A stretch of 47,131 bases of DNA. Origin: Chloroflexota bacterium (lineage in GTDB: Bacteria > Chloroflexota > Dehalococcoidia > UBA2247 > RBG-13-53-26). This document shows, in pieces, positions 8,581 through 16,622 of this stretch (position 1 is the first letter of the stretch; each line of letters starts with the position of its first letter). The DNA lies in assembly GCA_003551705.1 (NCBI GenBank), contig PUNJ01000044.1:1-47131 (forward strand), in the 5' to 3' direction. Under the pieces are notes generated by a model. That model was not told the origin of the DNA. It saw only the letters and a list, made by a program, of their open reading frames with translations, and ran no database searches. The position numbers and the translations under genes were made by a program.

Positions 8581-8611
8581 TCCGGACGGTCCATTGATAC
8601 GGATGTCCGGA
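8581..8611. promoter_or_regulatory. perfect inverted repeat in the gap before the acyl-CoA dehydrogenase gene
   Basis: TCCGGAC (8581-8587) and GTCCGGA (8605-8611) form a perfect 7-base inverted repeat separated by 17 bases. It sits between the hslV stop and the acyl-CoA dehydrogenase start at 8643. It could be an operator for a dimeric regulator (half-site centres are about two and a half turns apart) or a hairpin in the transcript. No good promoter is visible around it. Confidence 0.4.
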
Positions 8612-8642
8612 CACTCCAAATGAAAGGTGGAACTGAACCATC

Positions 8643-9767
8643 ATGGACTTTGATCTGAATGAACAGGAAAGAATGGTCCAGAGCGCAGCACGCGACTTCG
8701 CCATGAAAGAGGTTATGCCGCGGGCTGCTGACATTGACCGGACGGCCGAGTTTCCTCTGGACCTGGCCCGGGAAATGGGCCGGATGGGCTATCTGGGCCT
8801 GGCATACCCGCATTCCTACGGAGGCGCAGGGGCCGGATATCTGGGGTATGCTCTGGTCATAGAGCAGATATGCCAGGCTTCCATGACGGTGGGCGCAATA
8901 GTGGCGGTGAGCATCTTGTCCGAGGAATGTCTTTATCGCTACGGCACTGAGGAACAGAAGAGCCGCTACCTGGTCCCCCTCCTGAAGGGCGATATGCTGG
9001 GCTGCTTCTGCTTCACCGAACCCGCCACTGGATCGGACCCCAAGGCAGTGACTACGCGGGCCCGTTCGGAAGGTGGCGAGTACGTGATAGAAGGCCAGAA
9101 GAACTTCATCTCCGTGTCCCCGGTTGCCGATATAGCCACGGTTTTCGCCAAGGATGACACCGGCCGTGTCAGTGTCTTCATAGTCCCCGCCCGCTCGCCC
9201 CAGTTTGAAATCCGTGAGGCCTGCCAGACCCTGGGCCTGAGAGGCATGGGCACATCGGTGGTGTATCTGGACGGCATCAGGGTGCCTGAAGAGAACCTGC
9301 TGAGTCCCCAGGGGAGGGGATTTGACATAATGCTGGAGGCTATCAGCATGGAGCGCATCGGCGTTTCCGCCCAGGGGGTGGGTGTGGGACAGGCAGCGCT
9401 TGACATGTCGATCGAATATGCCAAGCACCGCGACGCTTACGGGAAGCCGATAACCGAGTTTGCCACTATCCAGTGGTTGATCGCGGAGATGGCTTCCAGG
9501 ATCGAAGCCGGGCGCTGGTTGACCTACAGGACGGCCTCGTTGCGCGACCAGGGCCAGGACGTGAAGCACGAATCATCGGTCTCCAAGCTCTTTTGTTCTC
9601 AGATGGCCGTAGAAGTGACGCGCATGGCCATGCAGGTACATGGTTCTTATGGCACTATCGGCAGCATGGCCATTGAAAGGCTCTACCGGGATGCCAAAAT
9701 GACCGAAGTCTACGTTGGTGTCTCAGAAATACAGAGGGTAATCATTGCCAAGAATCTGGTGCGTTAA
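8643..9767 (+). CDS. acyl-CoA dehydrogenase, isovaleryl/long-chain-type active site arrangement
   Basis: 374-residue FAD-dependent dehydrogenase that oxidises an acyl-CoA to the 2,3-enoyl-CoA, passing electrons to ETF. The order is standard: N-terminal helical domain, middle beta domain with CFCFTEPATGSD and GQKNFIS, then the C-terminal helices with QVHGSYG and YRDAKMTEVY. The Glu normally found just before GTSEIQR is replaced by V358 (YVGVSEIQR). A Glu is present at E237 (SMERIGV), the helix-G position used by isovaleryl-CoA and long-chain dehydrogenases. The substrate may therefore be branched or long chain, but this is inference. The stop overlaps tgt by one base (TAATG). Confidence 0.93.
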   Translation: MDFDLNEQERMVQSAARDFAMKEVMPRAADIDRTAEFPLDLAREMGRMGYLGLAYPHSYGGAGAGYLGYALVIEQICQASMTVGAIVAVSILSEECLYRYGTEEQKSRYLVPLLKGDMLGCFCFTEPATGSDPKAVTTRARSEGGEYVIEGQKNFISVSPVADIATVFAKDDTGRVSVFIVPARSPQFEIREACQTLGLRGMGTSVVYLDGIRVPEENLLSPQGRGFDIMLEAISMERIGVSAQGVGVGQAALDMSIEYAKHRDAYGKPITEFATIQWLIAEMASRIEAGRWLTYRTASLRDQGQDVKHESSVSKLFCSQMAVEVTRMAMQVHGSYGTIGSMAIERLYRDAKMTEVYVGVSEIQRVIIAKNLVR

Positions 9768-10939
9768 TGGAGCATAGCTTCGAACTCCAAAAGAAGCATT
9801 CGGGGAGCGATGCCCGGGCCGGGGTCATCCGGACGGCCCATGGCGATGTTACGACCCCCGTTTTCATGCCTGTGGGCAGCCAGGGTTCGGTGAAGGCTCT
9901 CACTCCGGAGGACCTGCGGTCTGTAGGTGCCAGGATTGTCTTGTGCAATGCCTATCATATTTACCTGCGGCCGGGTGTCGATCTCATAAGCCGATTCGGT
10001 GACTTGCATCGTTTTATGGCCTGGGACGGCCCTATCCTTACCGACAGCGGCGGCTACCAGGTTTTCAGCCTGGCACCGCTTCGCAGGATCGATGACGATG
10101 GCGTGGTGTTCAGGTCTCACATAGACGGCAGCGAGCACTTCTTCAGCCCGGAAAAGGTCATCGAGATACAGGAGGCCCTTGGAGCCGATATCATCATGCC
10201 CCTGGACCACTGCCCCTCGCATGTCGATGACCCGGCGACTCTAGCGGAGGCCATGCGGCGGACGCATGTCTGGGCGGAGAGGTCTGTCAAGGCCCGTCGT
10301 CGCGGGGACCAGGCCCTCTATGGGATTATTCAGGGAGGGTTGTCGGCGGAAATGCGCCGGGCGTCGGCGGAGTTCATGATGTCGCTGGACTTTCCGGGGT
10401 ATGCCATGGGAGGTCTCAGTCTGGGGGAGCCCAAAGAGGTCACATTCGACATCCTGGAAAAGACACTGGGCCATTTGCCTGCTGACCGGCCCCGTTACCT
10501 TATGGGGGTGGGCTCACCGGAGGACATATTCGAAGGTGTGGCCCGGGGTGTGGACATGTTTGACAGTGCACTTCCCACACGCACGGCCCGTAACGGAAGT
10601 CTTTTCACCGCGCATGGTCGTCACAACATCCTGAATGCCGCCTTCCGGGACGCTGATTTCCCGGTGGAGGAGTACTGCGAATGCTATACCTGCCGGCATT
10701 TCACCGTCGCCTACCTGCACCATCTCTTCAAGTCCAGGGAACTGCTGGCCTACCGGCTGGCCAGCATACACAACCTTCACTTCATGATTGAACTTATGAG
10801 GGACATACGAGGCTCGATATTGAACGGGAGCTTCGCCGACTTCAAGCGAGACTTTCTGGACGGGTACGTTACTACCAACGAGGAGGTCCGTATGGAGCAG
10901 AAGAACAAGTGGCTACGCACGAGGCGGGAGAGCGCGTAG
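9767..10939 (+). CDS. tgt: queuine/preQ1 tRNA-guanine transglycosylase
   Basis: 390-residue TIM-barrel enzyme that exchanges G34 of GUN-anticodon tRNAs for preQ1. Visible features are TDSGGYQ with the catalytic D93, QGGLS, YLMGVG, nucleophile D266 in MFDSALPTR, and the zinc ligands C304, C306 and C309 plus a downstream His (CECYTC). The usual DEC substrate-recognition triplet is DHC here (147-149), so the Asp and Cys are kept but the Glu is His. The ATG overlaps the stop of the acyl-CoA dehydrogenase, so the two are probably co-translated. No other queuosine gene (queA, queCDEF) is in the window. Confidence 0.96.
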   Translation: MEHSFELQKKHSGSDARAGVIRTAHGDVTTPVFMPVGSQGSVKALTPEDLRSVGARIVLCNAYHIYLRPGVDLISRFGDLHRFMAWDGPILTDSGGYQVFSLAPLRRIDDDGVVFRSHIDGSEHFFSPEKVIEIQEALGADIIMPLDHCPSHVDDPATLAEAMRRTHVWAERSVKARRRGDQALYGIIQGGLSAEMRRASAEFMMSLDFPGYAMGGLSLGEPKEVTFDILEKTLGHLPADRPRYLMGVGSPEDIFEGVARGVDMFDSALPTRTARNGSLFTAHGRHNILNAAFRDADFPVEEYCECYTCRHFTVAYLHHLFKSRELLAYRLASIHNLHFMIELMRDIRGSILNGSFADFKRDFLDGYVTTNEEVRMEQKNKWLRTRRESA

Positions 10940-11287
10940 GCCTGCCTGCCGCTTCCAAAGAATACTCATGGGGTCAGGGATAGACAGAGTCCCCGCCTGA
11001 TCCCTCTTCGAACAAGATAGGCATTTTGCGGTTCCCGCCCCTGATGCTGAAAGCGGGATATGTCATGTGACTTGCCGGAAGCGTCTTATGTCCGCCCTGG
11101 CTCTTGCCCGTAAAGGTAATGCCTGTGGAACAGATGTCTACGGCACGGATACGCCTGGAACGGTAGTTGTGACGACGGATGGTGTTTCGTACACGGTCGA
11201 AACTACTGGGCCTTGAGTGTCTGGTATACCCCGCCGTACACCACTGTTCCATGAGCCCGGCAAGGGAGGACGGATAGTCTCTCTCCG
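10940..11287. other. 348-base intergenic region between convergent tgt and enoyl-CoA hydratase genes
   Basis: The region holds a short hairpin just after tgt (see 10970-11004) but no gene I can support. An open frame on the - strand runs through it to a stop at 10974. It overlaps the hydratase 3' end, has no ribosome site, and does not resemble a known family. On the + strand an ATG at 11088 opens 42 codons with a Thr/Val-rich tail (PGTVVVTTDGVSYTVETTGP). It could be debris of an older gene, but I cannot assign it. Confidence 0.5.
10970..11004. terminator. hairpin downstream of tgt, possible terminator
   Basis: GGGGTCAGG (10970-10978) pairs with CCTGATCCC (10996-11004) as a 9-base stem containing one G-U pair, with a 17-base loop, 30 bases after the tgt stop. 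There is no T run after it on either strand, so intrinsic termination is uncertain. Confidence 0.35.
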
Positions 11288-12115
11288 TTACCTTCCCCGG
11301 AAGTCCGGGGGGCGCCTTTCGGCCAGGGCCTGAATACCTTCCTTGAAGTCCTGGGACTCGCTGGCGATGAAGGCACAACTGGTAGCAAAAGCCAACGAGG
11401 TCTCGAAATCTACCAACTGGCTCTTGTAAATGAGTTGCTTGGCCAGGCGCTGGGCAATGGGTGGACCCGCGGCGATTTCGGCAGCCAGGCTCATGGTCTC
11501 CTCATGCAATCGGTCCGCCGGGAAAAGGTGGTTCAGGAGGCCTATCCTGTGAGCCTCGTCAGCGGTGAACCATCCGCCGCGCAGGATGAGTTCCAGCGCC
11601 CGCCCCAGACCGACGATTCTTGGGAGCAGCCAGACGCCTCCGGCTACCGGCGGGAGTCCCATACTGGTGAAGCCTACGGTGAATCGCGAATCAGGTGAAC
11701 CCGTGCGCATATCGCAACACAGCGCCAGATCGAAGCCATGACCTATTACAGGCCCGTTAATCATGGCGATAGTAGGCTTCTCCAGTCGTTGCAAGGCCAT
11801 GCTGAGTTCTATTACGTCCGGCAATATCTTGCCTTTTCTCACATCATCGTATGCAGGCTGCATGTCTTCGGCTTCTGCGGCGCTTACTTCGCCACCCCGG
11901 ACCTTGCCCGGCCGGAAGTCGCCCCCGGCACAGAAGATGCGCCCGGCGCCGGTTAGTACGAGAACGCCTATGTCGTCGTTCCTGGATACCTCGCTCACGA
12001 TGTCCAGAAGTTCGTCCTTAGCGGCCAGGCTTATGGTGTTCGCAGCCGCGGGGCGGTTGATCATGGCCGTGGCCACGCGAGCCTCTACTTTGAAGATAAT
12101 ATTTTCGTAGTCCAT
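11288..12115 (-). CDS. enoyl-CoA hydratase/isomerase family protein without the canonical catalytic glutamates
   Basis: 275-residue crotonase-fold protein. The oxyanion-hole regions are recognisable (CAGGDFRPG near 62-70; NGPVIGHGFDLALCCD at 120-135), as is GGVWLLPRIVG. Aligned with rat hydratase, the two catalytic glutamates E144 and E164 correspond to D129 and F149. The protein may thus be an isomerase, hydrolase or thioesterase-like crotonase rather than a plain hydratase. Translation starts at ATG 12113-12115 behind a strong GGAGG. It stands alone on the - strand, divergent from larE and convergent with tgt. Family sure, reaction not. Confidence 0.88.
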   Translation of the reverse strand: MDYENIIFKVEARVATAMINRPAAANTISLAAKDELLDIVSEVSRNDDIGVLVLTGAGRIFCAGGDFRPGKVRGGEVSAAEAEDMQPAYDDVRKGKILPDVIELSMALQRLEKPTIAMINGPVIGHGFDLALCCDMRTGSPDSRFTVGFTSMGLPPVAGGVWLLPRIVGLGRALELILRGGWFTADEAHRIGLLNHLFPADRLHEETMSLAAEIAAGPPIAQRLAKQLIYKSQLVDFETSLAFATSCAFIASESQDFKEGIQALAERRPPDFRGR

Positions 12116-12195
12116 GGTGCCTCCTTTTTCGTGTTAGAGTCCGGTTAGAGCCAAGCGAGCTTGCTTCCAGTAACCTGAGGTTGCCAGATCAGTGA

Positions 12196-12211
12196 CCGGG
12201 GATTATCCCGG
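12196..12211. promoter_or_regulatory. short palindrome in the divergent echA-larE gap
   Basis: CCGGG and CCCGG flank a 6-base centre (GATTAT) in the 270-base region between the enoyl-CoA hydratase (-) and larE (+). It may be an operator serving either gene. The arms are only 5 bases, so chance is a real possibility. Confidence 0.25.
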
Positions 12212-12300
12212 ATTCTGGTGTGAAGCCTCTATATTATTGCGCAAACGACGCGTGCGGGAAAGGACTCGCCTGCAGACAATTAACGGTCAATTTTGCGCCT

Positions 12301-12329
12301 TTGATGTTTGGCCGCCTTTCGTCTACACT
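12301..12329 (+). promoter_or_regulatory. candidate sigma70 promoter for larEBC
   Basis: TTGATG (12301-12306) and TACACT (12324-12329) are separated by 17 bases. Each hexamer matches the consensus at four of six positions. The transcript would start near 12336, about 50 bases before the larE ATG. The only ribosome site upstream of that ATG is weak. Confidence 0.4.
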
Positions 12330-12385
12330 TTTGAATATTACAAGCGAGACTCAATTTCGGCTGAAAGGCGCCGGCTGTCACGCCC

Positions 12386-13228
12386 ATGAAAGTAAACGTG
12401 CCCCTTACAACCGGGAAGCTGCACCGTCTGCAAGCGGTCCTCCGGGACCTGGGCAGTGTCGTGCTGGGTTATTCCGGTGGGCTTGACAGCAGCTTCTTGC
12501 TGAAGGTCTGCAAGGATACGCTACATGACAGGGTACTGGCCGTGACCGCCATCTCTGAGACCTATCCGCCCCGGGAGGGCGCACAGGCGCGAGTCCTGGC
12601 TCAGTCAATGACAGCCGACCACCGGGAAATCCGGACAAGTGAGATGCAGGATGTCCGATTCACTTTGAATACCCCGCAGCGCTGCTATTTCTGCAAGCAA
12701 GCCCTTTTCCGTCGTCTGAAGGACATCGCTGAAGAGGAGGGCTACGCGCACGTCATCGATGGTAGCAACTGCGATGATCTGCAGGACTTCAGACCGGGCA
12801 TGCAGGCGGCGGCGGAGGCCGGGGTCCGGCATCCGATGCTCGAGGCCGGCCTCAACAGGGCGGAGATAATCGCCCTGTCACGGGAGATGGGGCTTCCGAC
12901 TTGGAACAGTCCTGCTCAGGCTTGTCTGGCCAGCCGCATTCCCTATGGGAATCCCATCACAGCTGAAGCCCTGGCGGCCGTGAATGAGGCCGAGTCACTG
13001 CTCCGCACGATGTTATCCGGCCAGTTGCGTGTGCGTCATCATGGTGATACCGCACGCATTGAAGTGGAGCCGGGGGAAATGATTCATCTGTTACAGGAAC
13101 CCAATCGAAGCAACGTGGTCCGGCGGTTACGTGAACTGGGTTACATCTATGTTACCCTGGACCTGGCCGGGTACCGAACCGGAAGCCTGAACGAAACCTT
13201 GCGACTTGGGCAGGGAATGTCGTCATGA
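12386..13228 (+). CDS. larE: ATP-dependent sulfur transferase LarE, nickel-pincer nucleotide synthesis
   Basis: 280-residue PP-loop enzyme that converts the two carboxylates of pyridinium-3,5-biscarboxylate mononucleotide to thiocarboxylates. The PP-loop is SGGLDSS (30-36). C180 in QACLASRIPYG is at the position of the sacrificial Cys176 of Lactobacillus LarE. C100 and C103 (RCYFCK) are also present, which is compatible with the iron-sulfur-cluster variant in which sulfur is not taken from the protein; I cannot decide between the two from sequence alone. larB starts inside its stop codon (ATGA). The start at ATG 12386 has a weak ribosome site. Confidence 0.92.
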   Translation: MKVNVPLTTGKLHRLQAVLRDLGSVVLGYSGGLDSSFLLKVCKDTLHDRVLAVTAISETYPPREGAQARVLAQSMTADHREIRTSEMQDVRFTLNTPQRCYFCKQALFRRLKDIAEEEGYAHVIDGSNCDDLQDFRPGMQAAAEAGVRHPMLEAGLNRAEIIALSREMGLPTWNSPAQACLASRIPYGNPITAEALAAVNEAESLLRTMLSGQLRVRHHGDTARIEVEPGEMIHLLQEPNRSNVVRRLRELGYIYVTLDLAGYRTGSLNETLRLGQGMSS

Positions 13229-14007
13229 GACGTGAGCACTTGCGGGATCTGCTTGAGCAGGTACAGGCCGGGAAGGTGCCCGTAGAGGATGCCCTTGACC
13301 GCTTGCGCGGCCTGCCTTATGAGGAATTGGGTTTCGCCAAGCTGGACCATCACCGTTCCCTGCGCAAGGGGTATCCAGAGGCGGTGCTATGCAGAGGCAA
13401 GACGGTGGAACAGGTGGTCAGGATTGTGGAGAGTTTTGTGCGGGCGGGGGACACCGTTCTTGCCACCAAGGCTTCTCCGGAGATGTTTGCCGCCGTGCAA
13501 CAGGTCTGCGAGCAGGCACGGTACCACCCCTTGGCTGGCATTATCATGGCGGGCCAGGGCAGGCCGGTGACAGGCAGAGGTACGGTACTGGTCCTGACCG
13601 CCGGGACAGCCGACATAGGCATTGCCGAGGAGGCGGCTCTCACTGCCGAAGTCATGGGCAACCACGTGGAACGGGCTTTCGATGTCGGTGTGGCTGGCCT
13701 GCACCGGCTTCTGGACCAGAAGGAGAAGCTCTTTGAGGCGACGGTAATTATCGCTGTCGCTGGAATGGAGGGGGCGCTGCCCAGTCTGGTGTCGGGCCTG
13801 GTATCCGTTCCGGTTATCGCCGTGCCCACCAGCGTGGGATACGGGGCCAGCTTTCAGGGACTGGCGGCCCTGCTGGGCATGCTCAATACCTGTGCTCCCG
13901 GCGTGGCGGTGGTCAATATCGACAACGGGTTCGGTGCAGGTTATCTCGCCTCCATGATCAATCAGCAGGTCGGCGTTGAAGAACCGCTGTTGAGAGAGGA
14001 AGCGTGA
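13225..14007 (+). CDS. larB: pyridinium-3,5-biscarboxylic acid mononucleotide synthase LarB
   Basis: 260-residue enzyme that carboxylates and hydrolyses nicotinic acid adenine dinucleotide to the dicarboxylated precursor of the nickel-pincer cofactor. It resembles PurE in its C-terminal half (TAGTADIGIAEEAALTAEVMG split over residues about 125-145; VAGMEGALPSLVSGL; PTSVGYGASFQG). The N-terminus has the usual LarB helix with LDHHRSLRKGYPEAVLC. It overlaps larE by 4 bases (ATGA) and larC by 4 bases (GTGA), a tightly coupled trio. Its substrate NaAD links it to the NAD pathway whose nadB and nadC are also in this window. Confidence 0.93.
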   Translation: MRREHLRDLLEQVQAGKVPVEDALDRLRGLPYEELGFAKLDHHRSLRKGYPEAVLCRGKTVEQVVRIVESFVRAGDTVLATKASPEMFAAVQQVCEQARYHPLAGIIMAGQGRPVTGRGTVLVLTAGTADIGIAEEAALTAEVMGNHVERAFDVGVAGLHRLLDQKEKLFEATVIIAVAGMEGALPSLVSGLVSVPVIAVPTSVGYGASFQGLAALLGMLNTCAPGVAVVNIDNGFGAGYLASMINQQVGVEEPLLREEA

Positions 14008-15212
14008 AGACCGCCTACCTCGACTGCTTCTCCGGCATCAGCGGCAACATGGTGCTGGGGGCTCTCGTCGATCTCGGGATTGATATCGACCGGCTGAAAT
14101 CAGGGCTCGATGCCTTGGACCTGGGTAACTATGAACTGAAGGCTGCTCGGGTAAAGAAGCAATCAATAGCCGCCGTCTACGTGTACGTGGTCCCGCACGA
14201 GCCGTTGCCGGCCCCCATGCGACCGGACGAGATCCTTGACGTGATTGAGGGGAGCCGGCTCAGCCCCACGGTCAGGAAAAAGGCCCGAGAGGTGTTTCAA
14301 CGCATGTTCGAGGCGGAGTCCAGGATGCATGCCACCACGATGGAGGAGCTTCACCTTCACGAAATCGGTGAAACCGATACCCTGGTTGACGTGGTGGGGT
14401 CCCTGCTTGGCCTGGAGATGCTCGGCGTGGAACAAGTCATAAGTTCGCCGGTCAACCTGGGCCGGGGACTGGTCAGGTGCCGTCACGGCCTGCTGCCGGT
14501 ACCGGCCCCCATGACAGCGGAACTGGTGCGGGGGGCGCAAGTATACAGCGATGAAGTCGAGGGTGAGCTGACTACGCCTACGGGAGCGGCCATAGTCACC
14601 GGCACCGCCCGGGCTTTCGGTCCCTTGCCTCTTATGACGGTCACTGATACCGGTTACGGGGCGGGCAGTCGCGATCTGAGCCGTCCCAACCTGCTGCGAA
14701 TACTGTTGGGGGAAACCCCAGAGGCGGCGATTGGGGACAAGACAGGACCCATCACGGTATTGGAAACAAATATCGATGACATGAACCCGCAGCTTTACGG
14801 GCATGTCATGGAGCGCCTGTTTGAGGCTGGTGCTCTGGATGTCTACCTGACGCCGGTACAGATGAAGAAGAACCGGCCCGGTGTCCTGCTCACGGTGCTG
14901 GCGGAACGGGACAACGCCGGCCGGCTGGCGGGTATCATTCTGCAAGAGACCACCACACTTGGTGTCAGAGTCAGCAGCAGGGATCGTTTCGTGTTGCCGC
15001 GCAGCTTCATCAATGTGGATACGCCATATGGCCGAGTACGCGTGAAGCTGGCTGGATACGGCGAAGCGGTCAAGGCGATGCCGGAGTATGACGATTGTGT
15101 CAAGCTGGCTGAGGCGGCCGGCGTGCCGGCAAGGCAGGTGTACCTTGAGGTCGAGTCTCAGATTGGTCGTGTAGAGGGCCTGATTGTTGACAGGGATTCC
15201 TCGACTAAATAA
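14004..15212 (+). CDS. larC: nickel-pincer cofactor nickel insertase LarC
   Basis: 402-residue CTP-dependent cyclometallase that inserts nickel into the thiolated cofactor. The N-terminal signature AYLDCFSGISGNMVLGAL and the segments EELHLHEIGE, VDVVGSLLGLE, SSPVNLGRG and TPTGAAIV identify it, and the C-terminal domain has ETNIDDMNPQLYGHVMERL. The gene is a single unbroken frame, unlike Lactobacillus where larC is made by frameshifting. The start is GTG 14004 overlapping the larB stop. No larA (lactate racemase) follows; DegV is next after 68 bases. Confidence 0.95.
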   Translation: MKTAYLDCFSGISGNMVLGALVDLGIDIDRLKSGLDALDLGNYELKAARVKKQSIAAVYVYVVPHEPLPAPMRPDEILDVIEGSRLSPTVRKKAREVFQRMFEAESRMHATTMEELHLHEIGETDTLVDVVGSLLGLEMLGVEQVISSPVNLGRGLVRCRHGLLPVPAPMTAELVRGAQVYSDEVEGELTTPTGAAIVTGTARAFGPLPLMTVTDTGYGAGSRDLSRPNLLRILLGETPEAAIGDKTGPITVLETNIDDMNPQLYGHVMERLFEAGALDVYLTPVQMKKNRPGVLLTVLAERDNAGRLAGIILQETTTLGVRVSSRDRFVLPRSFINVDTPYGRVRVKLAGYGEAVKAMPEYDDCVKLAEAAGVPARQVYLEVESQIGRVEGLIVDRDSSTK

Positions 15213-15280
15213 CATCACAATGGATACAGCAATGAGAGGCATTGCGATACCACTGTGCCTATCGAGCGTTTGGAATTAAT

Positions 15281-16135
15281 ATGGGAAGAACCGCAATTAT
15301 CACGGACAGCATCGGGTGTCTGCCTCAGGAGATACTGGATACATACAGTATTACCCTTGTTCCCCCGAACATATATTTCAACGGCGAAGTATACCGCGAC
15401 TGGCTCGACATAACACCTGCCCAGGCCTATGAATTGCTGGAGAGGGCGCCGGAGTCGTTCTCCACCTCGGGCGCGCCCCCGGCTGATTTTGTCCGGGCTT
15501 TTCAGGAAGTGAGCAAATGGGCGGACGGTGTCTTGTGCATCACCTTGTCAGCGAAGGTAAGCACCGTCTACAATGCCGCCGAGGCGGCGCGTGACCTGGC
15601 CAGAGAGGAGATGCCGGATTTAGTGGTGGAGGTGTTGGATTCCGGCACGGTAACCGGGGCCGAGGGATTCATAGTCCTGGCTGCGGCCAGGGTGGCTGCT
15701 ACTGGGGCCACCCATGAGAAAGTACTGGCCGCCGCCCTTGCCGCCAGGGATCAGGTGGGGCTGGTGTTTGTCTTGGAGACCATTAAGCATGCCTACAGGA
15801 CGGGGCGTGTACCAAGAGCGGCCACCCAGTTGGGTGCACTGTTCAGCGTCAAGCCGCTGCTAACTTGGGAAAATGGCACGGCACACCTTATCGGCATGAC
15901 CCGGAGCAAGGAAAAGGGTACGGGACAGATACTGGAGTTCATGCATAAGAAGGTGGGGGGCAGGCCCGTAAGGGTGGCGGTGCACCATGCCAACGCATTG
16001 GAGGAGGGGGAAAAGCTCAAGCGGCGGGTCCTGGAGGAGTTCGACTGCGTGGAGATATGGCTGAGCGAGGTCAGTCCCATAATGGTTTATTCCATGGGTA
16101 AGGGCGCCCTCGGTCTGGCCTTTCAGGTGCTTTAG
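15281..16135 (+). CDS. DegV family fatty-acid-binding protein
   Basis: 284-residue DegV protein. Members bind a fatty acid in a cleft and in several bacteria (FakB) present it to the FakA kinase for phosphorylation and entry into phospholipid synthesis. Recognisable are AIITDSIGCLP at the N-terminus, TSGAPPADF, ITLSAKVSTVYNAA, EVLDSGTVTGAEG, FVLETIKHAYRTGRV and the end VYSMGKGALGLAF. Upstream in-frame TTG 15242 is possible, but homology starts at ATG 15281; both have weak ribosome sites. No fakA-like kinase is nearby. The PlsY-like gene two genes downstream handles acyl-phosphate in standard pathways, which makes a lipid link worth noting. Confidence 0.88.
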   Translation: MGRTAIITDSIGCLPQEILDTYSITLVPPNIYFNGEVYRDWLDITPAQAYELLERAPESFSTSGAPPADFVRAFQEVSKWADGVLCITLSAKVSTVYNAAEAARDLAREEMPDLVVEVLDSGTVTGAEGFIVLAAARVAATGATHEKVLAAALAARDQVGLVFVLETIKHAYRTGRVPRAATQLGALFSVKPLLTWENGTAHLIGMTRSKEKGTGQILEFMHKKVGGRPVRVAVHHANALEEGEKLKRRVLEEFDCVEIWLSEVSPIMVYSMGKGALGLAFQVL

Positions 16136-16211
16136 GCCTTAAAGTCGGGATGGAGAGGGACATCCTTGCTGCAACCAGAACAATCCCGGACAAGCTTTCT
16201 TATACAACACC

Positions 16212-16240
16212 TTGTCATGCGAGGTCTGTTGTGCTAAGCT
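16212..16240 (+). promoter_or_regulatory. sigma70 promoter of the padR operon
   Basis: TTGTCA (16212-16217), 17-base spacer, TAAGCT (16235-16240), with TG at 16232-16233 giving an extended -10. The expected start near 16247 leaves a 27-base leader with AGAGG before padR ATG 16274. PadR proteins usually repress their own operon, so an operator is likely here, but I see no clean palindrome. Confidence 0.55.
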
Positions 16241-16273
16241 GGCAAAACAAGTAAACGATCCAAGAGGTACTTC

Positions 16274-16609
16274 ATGAACTACAAAAGAGAGCTTCTCAAG
16301 GGGAACACAGATGCCCTGCTTCTCTCTTTGCTCAGTTCTCAACCCATGTACGGTTATCAGATCATCAAGGAACTTAGAAAGAGGAGCCACGGTTATTTTA
16401 AATTCCGGGAAGGGACTCTCTATCCGGCCCTGCATCGCTTGGAAAAATCTGGTCTCATAGTCGGGAACTGGGAGAGGCTTCCCTCGGAGAAGGAAAGAAG
16501 GTACTACAAGCTGACCGAGGCCGGGCGCAGACTTCTTGAAGAGCAAGTAGTGGAATGGCAAGGCTTCTCAACGGCCGTGAACCTCATAATGCAGCCAGCC
16601 TCTTCCTGA
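16274..16609 (+). CDS. PadR family transcriptional regulator
   Basis: 111-residue winged-helix repressor. LKGNTDALLLSLL, PMYGYQIIKEL, FREGTLYPALHRLEKSGL and RRYYKLTEAGRRLLEEQ are the diagnostic PadR segments. A short C-terminal helix would form the dimer interface. The ribosome site AGAGG precedes ATG 16274 and its promoter is recognisable at 16212-16240. The gene is followed after about 13 bases by a HAAS-type membrane protein. That pairing is common in Gram-positives, where PadR responds to membrane or antibiotic stress; the signal here is unknown. Confidence 0.95.
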   Translation: MNYKRELLKGNTDALLLSLLSSQPMYGYQIIKELRKRSHGYFKFREGTLYPALHRLEKSGLIVGNWERLPSEKERRYYKLTEAGRRLLEEQVVEWQGFSTAVNLIMQPASS

Positions 16610-16622
16610 ACGGTCCAGGGTG

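Noticed and set aside
6777-9569. A 930-codon open frame on the - strand antisense to aroKB, hslV and an acyl-CoA dehydrogenase
   Set aside because: It mirrors three well-supported + strand genes, shows no recognisable domain, and is what high-GC codon bias produces in the antisense frame.
10205-10225. tgt DHC in place of DEC as evidence of altered base specificity
   Set aside because: The Asp that recognises the base and both catalytic Asp residues are retained, so one variable neighbour is too little to infer a new substrate.
10974-11378. A 134-codon - strand ORF after the enoyl-CoA hydratase gene
   Set aside because: It overlaps the hydratase 3' end in another frame, lacks a ribosome site, and its sequence resembles nothing I know. 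I left it as unexplained intergenic DNA.
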